NCBI GenBank assembly: GCA_944325515.1
Contig: CALVAO010000004.1
Span: 103,739 to 167,738, forward strand
DNA length: 64,000 nt
Direction: 5' to 3'
Source of the DNA: Candidatus Gastranaerophilales bacterium
GTDB taxonomy: Bacteria; Cyanobacteriota; Vampirovibrionia; Gastranaerophilales; Gastranaerophilaceae
The notes beneath the pieces were generated by a model. That model was not told the origin of the DNA. It saw only the letters and a list, made by a program, of their open reading frames with translations, and did no database searches. The position numbers were made by a program, and so were the translations under genes. Below, one piece after another: positions 59,646 through 64,000 of this stretch (the stretch's first letter is position 1; every line of letters starts with the position of its first letter).

Positions 59646-61605
59646 CAATGCCATGGATGATGAAAATGCATACGAAATCGAAGACGACGATTTTAATAGT
59701 GCGTACAATAATGGCAAAGAGAATGGCAAAGACCAAACCGGCTATGAGGGTGGTAAAGGTATGTTAGGACGTACTATTAGTGAAGCTGCCGTAAATGGTC
59801 TAAGTTTTTGTGCAACAAGTGCACCTATTATAGGAAAAGCCGTAGGTAATGCTGTTAATAAAATTGGTGCAAAAATAACCGGTAAAGCTGCAGCAAAAGG
59901 TGCTGTAGCTGAAGTAGGCAAAGAAGCTGCTAAAGAAGCTGGAAAAGAAGTCTCTAAAGAAGCGACTAAAGAAGTGGGAAAAGAAGCAGCTAAAGAAGCA
60001 GGACAAGAAGCCGCAAAGGAAGCTGGAAAAGAAGGTACAAAAGAAGCGACTAAAGAAAGCACTAAAAAGGCTGGTACAAGTGCTTGGATTACTGCTGGTA
60101 TTGCAATTGCATCAGCAGCAACTTATCGAATAAAAAAGCCTAATAAAGAACAGAAAGAAGCATGTGATAAATTACAGGATGAAATGGTAAACGCTCAAAA
60201 TGGGCTTAATGCTGCTCAAGGTGATATGGCAACGATGAGTTCAGAACTGGAAGACCTTTCTGATGAAGCCTATGTGTACAACGAAGACGCTAATGAAGAT
60301 ATGGAAGAAAATAAAGCAGAATATGATATGTACAAAGCTTCATATGATGCTTTGATGGAAAAAGTCGAATCCGGTGAAACTTTGACAGAAGATGAGCAAG
60401 CTTTATTACAAGAACTTATGCCATTAATGCAGGAACTGGGTTTAACTATTCAAGAAACTTCAGAAGATACTACAGAAGCTGTTGAAGAAATATATGATGA
60501 AATGGGAACTTATCAAGACGGATATGATAATGCCGCTTCTACTGTTGCTGAAGTACAAGGTTTAACTGATTATGCTGCTAGTTTTGATGATGCAACCAGA
60601 ACTTCTTGTTATGTTGAAACAGCAGCACAGGGTCTAAATGCAACAAATGGCGCTATATCAGGTGCTAAACTGTGTGCAACAGCAGGGTTAAATATAGGAC
60701 AATGGATTATGGGGGGGGCTGCAATAGCGGCTGGCGTATCTAGTGGTTTTGCAGCAATTGAACAAGTAGGGTGGGCAGGTGAAGTCGGTACAGAAATCGA
60801 CATGCGTCAAGCAACACAAGACATGAATTCAGATACCAGTGATATATATAATGAATCCGTAGATATTTATAGCGGTCAGATGTCAAATATTGAAGATTTA
60901 GAAATGGAAATACCGGAAACAACAGAAGAAACCCTTGAGGATATGGAACTTCCGGAAGAAGGTGAAGAAGTCCCTACAGGAGATGAGGGCGCTGCAACTG
61001 CTTCTGCACCTGCTCAAGGAGAATCCTCCGGCTTTGGTATTCCAACACAAACAAGTACAACAACTGGCACTTCTACCGGTTTCGGAATCCCTGCTCAGAC
61101 AGGAACACAAACAGGTCAAGGAACCGGTATTGGACAGACCCCGTTAGCAGGTACTCCTAACAATGCGCCGGCTCAAGGCGGAACTACAGGATTTGGTATC
61201 CCTGCTCAAACAACTGCACAAACCGGACAAGGAACCGCCAGAATTGGTCAAACTCCGTTAGCAGGTAATGCTAACACTGCTCAACAGCCTAATACAGGTT
61301 TTGGTGCTGCTGTACAACCTAACACTGCGCAACAAACTCCGGCGTCTGCAGCAAACGCATCTCCGCAAACACAGATTCCGAATACAGAAGAGGCTCAGCC
61401 AAACTCTACACAACCTAATGATAAAGTTGATAATCAGAATAAACCGGAAAGTACCGGTAAACCTGCAGGCGATGATGTCGAAAAACCGGAAAACAATCCG
61501 GAGGGCAAAACTCCAAATAATGTAGACAGCACTCCTAAAGATTCCGGCGTGGAAACAGACGATGATAAAAAGAAAAAGCCGGAAGAAAAAGAAGAGGTCA
61601 GATAG
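59479..61605 (+). CDS. Member B of the inverted paralogue pair, with Ala/Lys/Glu repeat segment
   Basis: This 708-residue protein has the same plan as the 56303 protein: an identical N terminus, the shared coiled coil (about 235-365) and the nearly identical low-complexity C terminus with GFGIPAQT units. It differs in the member-specific part (80-210), which holds a run of about seven units of the pattern GKEAAKEA / SKEATKEV, likely a long charged helix, flanked by hydrophobic segments (TISEAAVNGLSFCATSAPI and SAWITAGIAIASAATY). The region at 375-425 is also different. No Sec signal peptide. GGAGGGAAT precedes the ATG. The FliA-like promoter and a strong terminator make it a one-gene unit. 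The name and function are unknown; export by the flagellar apparatus is an inference. Confidence 0.82.
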   Translation: MAIQDSFNLDRAIGSQAYAYKCWYNYNYGNNTMGISAKDYGEITQTWNSELKNWHANAMDDENAYEIEDDDFNSAYNNGKENGKDQTGYEGGKGMLGRTISEAAVNGLSFCATSAPIIGKAVGNAVNKIGAKITGKAAAKGAVAEVGKEAAKEAGKEVSKEATKEVGKEAAKEAGQEAAKEAGKEGTKEATKESTKKAGTSAWITAGIAIASAATYRIKKPNKEQKEACDKLQDEMVNAQNGLNAAQGDMATMSSELEDLSDEAYVYNEDANEDMEENKAEYDMYKASYDALMEKVESGETLTEDEQALLQELMPLMQELGLTIQETSEDTTEAVEEIYDEMGTYQDGYDNAASTVAEVQGLTDYAASFDDATRTSCYVETAAQGLNATNGAISGAKLCATAGLNIGQWIMGGAAIAAGVSSGFAAIEQVGWAGEVGTEIDMRQATQDMNSDTSDIYNESVDIYSGQMSNIEDLEMEIPETTEETLEDMELPEEGEEVPTGDEGAATASAPAQGESSGFGIPTQTSTTTGTSTGFGIPAQTGTQTGQGTGIGQTPLAGTPNNAPAQGGTTGFGIPAQTTAQTGQGTARIGQTPLAGNANTAQQPNTGFGAAVQPNTAQQTPASAANASPQTQIPNTEEAQPNSTQPNDKVDNQNKPESTGKPAGDDVEKPENNPEGKTPNNVDSTPKDSGVETDDDKKKKPEEKEEVR

Positions 61606-61609
61606 ATTC

Positions 61610-61650
61610 AAATAAGCGGGAAAAATGTTAATTTTTCCCGCTTATTTTTG
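61610..61650 (+). terminator. Terminator of the 59479 gene
   Basis: AAATAAGCGGGAAAAA (61610-61625) and its complement (61632-61647) form a 16-bp stem with a 6-base loop, followed by T. Confidence 0.92.
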
Positions 61651-61684
61651 CACAACTATCCGGTAGAATTTCTGTGAGATAAAC

Positions 61685-61720
61685 CCCTCTCCCTAACCCT
61701 CTCCCACAAGGGGCGAGGGA
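61685..61720. repeat. CCCCTCGCCCC repeat, copy 3 (reverse orientation)
   Basis: CCCCTCTCCCTAACCCTCTC followed by CCACAAGGGGCGAGGG is the reverse complement of the copy at 58534. Confidence 0.82.
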
Positions 61721-61834
61721 ATTTTCTAATGTAAATCAAAATCTTTGTTTTATTTAGTTTATTTTTATTGTTATTATACCAAAAGACTATTACAACATAA
61801 AAATAAACTAAAATGAACACCAATTAGCAGACGT

Positions 61835-61922
61835 AGGGTGCAATTCTTTGCACCATTATTGGATTTAAAAATTGCCCGCGGATATTTTATGAAAAATATT
61901 GGTGCAAAAATTTGCACCCTAC
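61835..61922. repeat. Dispersed TTGCACC element, copy 2
   Basis: This is the reverse orientation of the element at 5153-5245. The ends AGGGTGCAATTCTTTGCACC and GGTGCAAAAATTTGCACCCT are well kept, with a more variable middle. There is no coding potential. Confidence 0.75.
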
Positions 61923-61931
61923 ACACTTTAA

Positions 61932-61974
61932 GCCTAAGCGTTCTTGCCGGCTTCGTTTATTCGCTCTCCGGACT
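61932..61974. repeat. CTTGCCGGCTTCGT element, copy 2
   Basis: CCTAAGCGTTCTTGCCGGCT and the following TCG...CTCTCCGGACT match 59132-59173 (part of the insert) with a few differences, in the same orientation. It lies next to the TTGCACC element in the gap before the RqcH-like gene. Confidence 0.7.
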
Positions 61975-62001
61975 TATATATTTATTTACCCCTTTACCCT
62001 T

Positions 62002-63429
62002 CTAAACAAGTATTTCTTTTTCACATTTATAAGTAACATAACCCAAAGGTGAAGCAGGCGGTTTGCGCAGATATTTCGCTTTTGTATATATTACGCCGAC
62101 TTTCGATGGCTGCTTTGCAGAAGAATATTCTCTTGCGATTTTACAGCATTCAAAAATTGTACCCTCATCCGGCTCCTTCTCCTGCACTCTCAGCAAAACA
62201 TGCGAGCCTGCACACAATTTTGTATGGAACCAGTAGTCCTCATCCCGTGCAAGTTTTGATACAATATAATCATTCTGTTTATTATTTCTTCCTACGTACA
62301 CATCAAACCCGTTGATTTGCACCTTTAAAATTTCTTCTTTTCTTGTCTTACTGGGTTTAATATCAGAAATACCTAATTCTTCTTCTATTTCTTTTAACTC
62401 AAAGAGTTTATTTGAAGATTCTATACTGTATAAAACATTCTCTAAATATTCTTTTTGTATATTCAATTCTGACAACATAACTTGAGATTTCTCTTTTGTT
62501 GTCTTTGATTTTGTATATAGTTTAAAATAACGCTGTGCATTTTCTTTTAAACTCTTTGTTTCATCCAAATCTATTGTAATATTATGATTATTCACGTAAT
62601 CATAAACTTCTATAGATTTATTATAATCACATTTTTGGTATATATTTGCTGTCAGCAGTTCGCCATATAGCTTGTACTTATCTGTATTATCTCGTTTTTT
62701 TAACAATGCATTAATCTTGCCTAAAGAATTATTAGCCTTTTTTAATTTCGGCTGAACAATAGCAATAAGTTTAGATTTTTCTTCCTTTACATTTATTTCC
62801 TCTTGAATTTTTGAATAATAATCATCAAGAATTTCATTTATTGAAATATTTTTAGGATAGTCTAAAACTTTATAAAGACAGGGTATATCTGTTTTTATCG
62901 GATGCACCGGCGGATAAATGTATCTAAGTCCGCCTTGAAGTTCTCTGTAGCGGCTTTTTTCAGAACCTACATTATGAGCACAACCCAGAATTACAGAAGT
63001 TTCTCTATCATACAAAATAACATTAGAATGTTTACCCATCAATTCAACACACAAACAAAGCGAACGCTTCTGCGCCAACTCGTCAGTAATTTCAAAAAAC
63101 ATCTCCAATATTCTTTCATTTTCAACAACTCTTGCATCATCGATTCTACAGCCTTCTAAGTACTTTCTCAAAAGCATACAAAACATCGGCGGATGTTTGG
63201 GAATTTTTATATTTCTCCGCTCTTCCGCTAACTTTGACATAAAAGCCAGATGATAAATCTGCGGGTTAATGTTTATATATAATTTTTTGCTTTCTGCATT
63301 ATTTCTTAATGAAAAAATAAAATCACGTCTTGTTGGCTGCTGTATTTTTTGAAGCCTTGCGCCTATTATGAAATCAATGTTTTCTTGAAAAAAATCTCTA
63401 AGAGTAAGGAAGTCTATATTTATCATCAT
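62002..63429 (-). CDS. rqcH: NFACT-family ribosome quality-control factor (RqcH-like)
   Basis: This 475-residue protein is of the RqcH/FbpA (NEMF/Rqc2-like) type: it binds split 50S subunits with stalled peptidyl-tRNA and directs alanine tailing. The NFACT-N domain is at the N terminus (FLTLRDFFQENIDFIIGARLQKIQQPTRRDFIFSLR-like), then a helix-hairpin coiled coil (205-345), and an NFACT-R domain at the C terminus (VQINGFDVYVGRNNKQND, then DEDYWFHTKLCAGSHVLLR). It is shorter than the Bacillus protein (about 570). The N-terminal part with the sequence for peptidyl-tRNA contact is kept. Its start overlaps the stop of the small exported protein gene by four bases. Confidence 0.9.
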   Translation of the reverse strand: MMINIDFLTLRDFFQENIDFIIGARLQKIQQPTRRDFIFSLRNNAESKKLYININPQIYHLAFMSKLAEERRNIKIPKHPPMFCMLLRKYLEGCRIDDARVVENERILEMFFEITDELAQKRSLCLCVELMGKHSNVILYDRETSVILGCAHNVGSEKSRYRELQGGLRYIYPPVHPIKTDIPCLYKVLDYPKNISINEILDDYYSKIQEEINVKEEKSKLIAIVQPKLKKANNSLGKINALLKKRDNTDKYKLYGELLTANIYQKCDYNKSIEVYDYVNNHNITIDLDETKSLKENAQRYFKLYTKSKTTKEKSQVMLSELNIQKEYLENVLYSIESSNKLFELKEIEEELGISDIKPSKTRKEEILKVQINGFDVYVGRNNKQNDYIVSKLARDEDYWFHTKLCAGSHVLLRVQEKEPDEGTIFECCKIAREYSSAKQPSKVGVIYTKAKYLRKPPASPLGYVTYKCEKEILV

Positions 63430-63692
63430 CTTCCTCTGTAGTAATATCTATTGCTATAATTCGACTGTACATTGTTATAATTAGAATAACTGTTGTACAT
63501 TCTGTTTCTGGTTGCAAAATTAGACTGTGCCTGCCAGTAGGGCACAGGTTTATAATTCACCTGTCTGTTATAATTATTGCGATATGACTGAGTTGTCATT
63601 GTTTTGTACGCATAAGGGTTTATTGAAGCACAGTAGGCAGCGTTACAAAATAATAAAACCAGTAATAATACAAAAAGTTTTTTCATAGTCAT
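63426..63692 (-). CDS. Small exported Asn/Tyr-rich protein
   Basis: This 88-residue protein has a signal peptide (KKLFVLLLVLLFCNAAYCA, cleavage after YCA) and a mature part very rich in Asn, Tyr, Ser and Arg (NNYNRQVNYKPVPYWQAQ, SYSNYNNVQSNYSNRYYYRG), suggesting a disordered or cell-surface-associated peptide. A Cys at the end of the signal peptide does not form a clear lipobox. Start could be the first or third residue (MTMKKL). It precedes rqcH with a four-base overlap; the two share an operon although their functions look unrelated. Confidence 0.72.
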   Translation of the reverse strand: MTMKKLFVLLLVLLFCNAAYCASINPYAYKTMTTQSYRNNYNRQVNYKPVPYWQAQSNFATRNRMYNSYSNYNNVQSNYSNRYYYRGR

Positions 63693-63765
63693 ATTATATA
63701 CTATAATACTGAAATTTCATATTGCTAGAGATAATTGTCCAAAAATTACTTATAGCAAGCATCTT

Positions 63766-63930
63766 CCCTCGCCCCTTGTGGCACTACTGTCCATGATAAT
63801 TTTAGGAATTAAAACTACTGACACAATATCTGTGCAAAACCCCTCCCCGAAATCAAAGATTTCGACCCTCCCACAAGGGGAGGGTAAGCTAAACGCCAGA
63901 CGTGACGTACCCTCGCCCCTTGTGCACAAG
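63766..63930. repeat. Cluster of three CCCTCGCCCC repeats near the window end
   Basis: The truncated forms are CCCTCGCCCCTTGTGGCACT (63766-63785) and CCCTCGCCCCTTGTGCACAA (63910-63929), each followed by a short ...GTCC tail. Between them is a reverse copy with an internal insert (CCCCTCCCCGAAATC...CCCACAAGGGGAGGG, 63840-63887). The bases from 63693 to the end hold no gene I can see. Confidence 0.7.
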
Positions 63931-64000
63931 TGTCCAAATAAAAAAATAATAAAAAAGCAAGATGCAAATACAAAAGTATTTTTATCCTACAATAAAGTTG

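Overview
The window looks like an AT-rich chromosome segment from a non-photosynthetic relative of Cyanobacteria, most likely a gut bacterium of the Melainabacteria/Vampirovibrionia (Gastranaerophilales-like). Four things suggest this. It encodes a homologue of the cyanobacterial protein LdpA. It has a Gram-negative envelope (autotransporter, TolC/EmrAB-type efflux, FabI) with flagellar genes (flagellin, FliI-type ATPase, Maf-like protein). It carries anaerobe markers (Na+-pumping decarboxylase, desulfoferrodoxin). It has several large lineage-type proteins that begin with a short F-K-G-like motif. The taxonomic assignment is inference from gene content, not from a marker-gene tree.

Layout. 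1-5050: a giant autotransporter-like adhesin with Pmp-like GGAIYN/FIGN repeats, preceded by a 15-G tract that makes it a strong phase-variation candidate. 5.3-6.9 kb: speD, a GNAT acetyltransferase and a small FG-motif protein. 6.9-10.6 kb: a birA-oadA-oadB operon for a biotin-dependent Na+-translocating decarboxylase. 10.7-15.4 kb: a multi-TM F-K-G protein, a secreted protein whose start lies in a heptamer repeat array, and a GT2 glycosyltransferase. 15.5-19.8 kb: tRNA-Ile, thioredoxin, a DEDDh exonuclease, an RlmD/RumA-like rRNA methyltransferase and the FliI-type ATPase. 20.0-24.8 kb: a 1608-residue GH13-like protein. 24.8-31.4 kb: a long, tightly overlapping leftward operon (YkgJ-like, rlmN, maf-like, dtd, rsmH, ftsL-like, ldpA-like). 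31.4-32.3 kb: desulfoferrodoxin and ferritin. 32.5-37.9 kb: two membrane proteins in an operon with a GH13 enzyme. 38-43.4 kb: an acetyltransferase, a 52-residue small ORF and an EmrB/EmrA/MarR/TolC efflux locus with a palindromic operator. 43.4-46.2 kb: thioredoxin-like protein, fabI, flagellin and a small FNG-motif protein. 46.3-49.6 kb: a PfkB kinase, a Cas4/AddB-like nuclease, tatD and tlyA. 49.6-56.2 kb: a TPR protein, a GMAASQ-type coiled-coil protein, ffh, pth and a second TPR protein. 56.3-61.6 kb: two long, nearly identical paralogues in divergent orientation. 62-63.7 kb: an RqcH-like NFACT protein and a small secreted protein. The intergenic DNA after 58 kb and at 5.1-5.3 kb is full of short palindromic dispersed repeats.

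The most unusual structure is the divergent paralogue pair at 56303-61605. Their 5' ends form perfect 234-bp inverted arms (58062-58295 and 59412-59645) around a 1116-bp spacer. A sigma-28 (FliA)-like promoter, TAAAGTTT-N11-GCCGTAAA, sits at the right edge of this spacer and fires into the right-hand gene only. Recombination between the arms would flip the promoter onto the other gene. Similar promoters precede the coiled-coil protein at 51463 and, more weakly, the giant GH13-like protein at 20012, which suggests that these proteins belong to a flagellar regulon. Together with the G tract, the heptamer array and exact 102-bp tandem repeats in the adhesin, the window is rich in potential contingency loci acting on surface or exported proteins.
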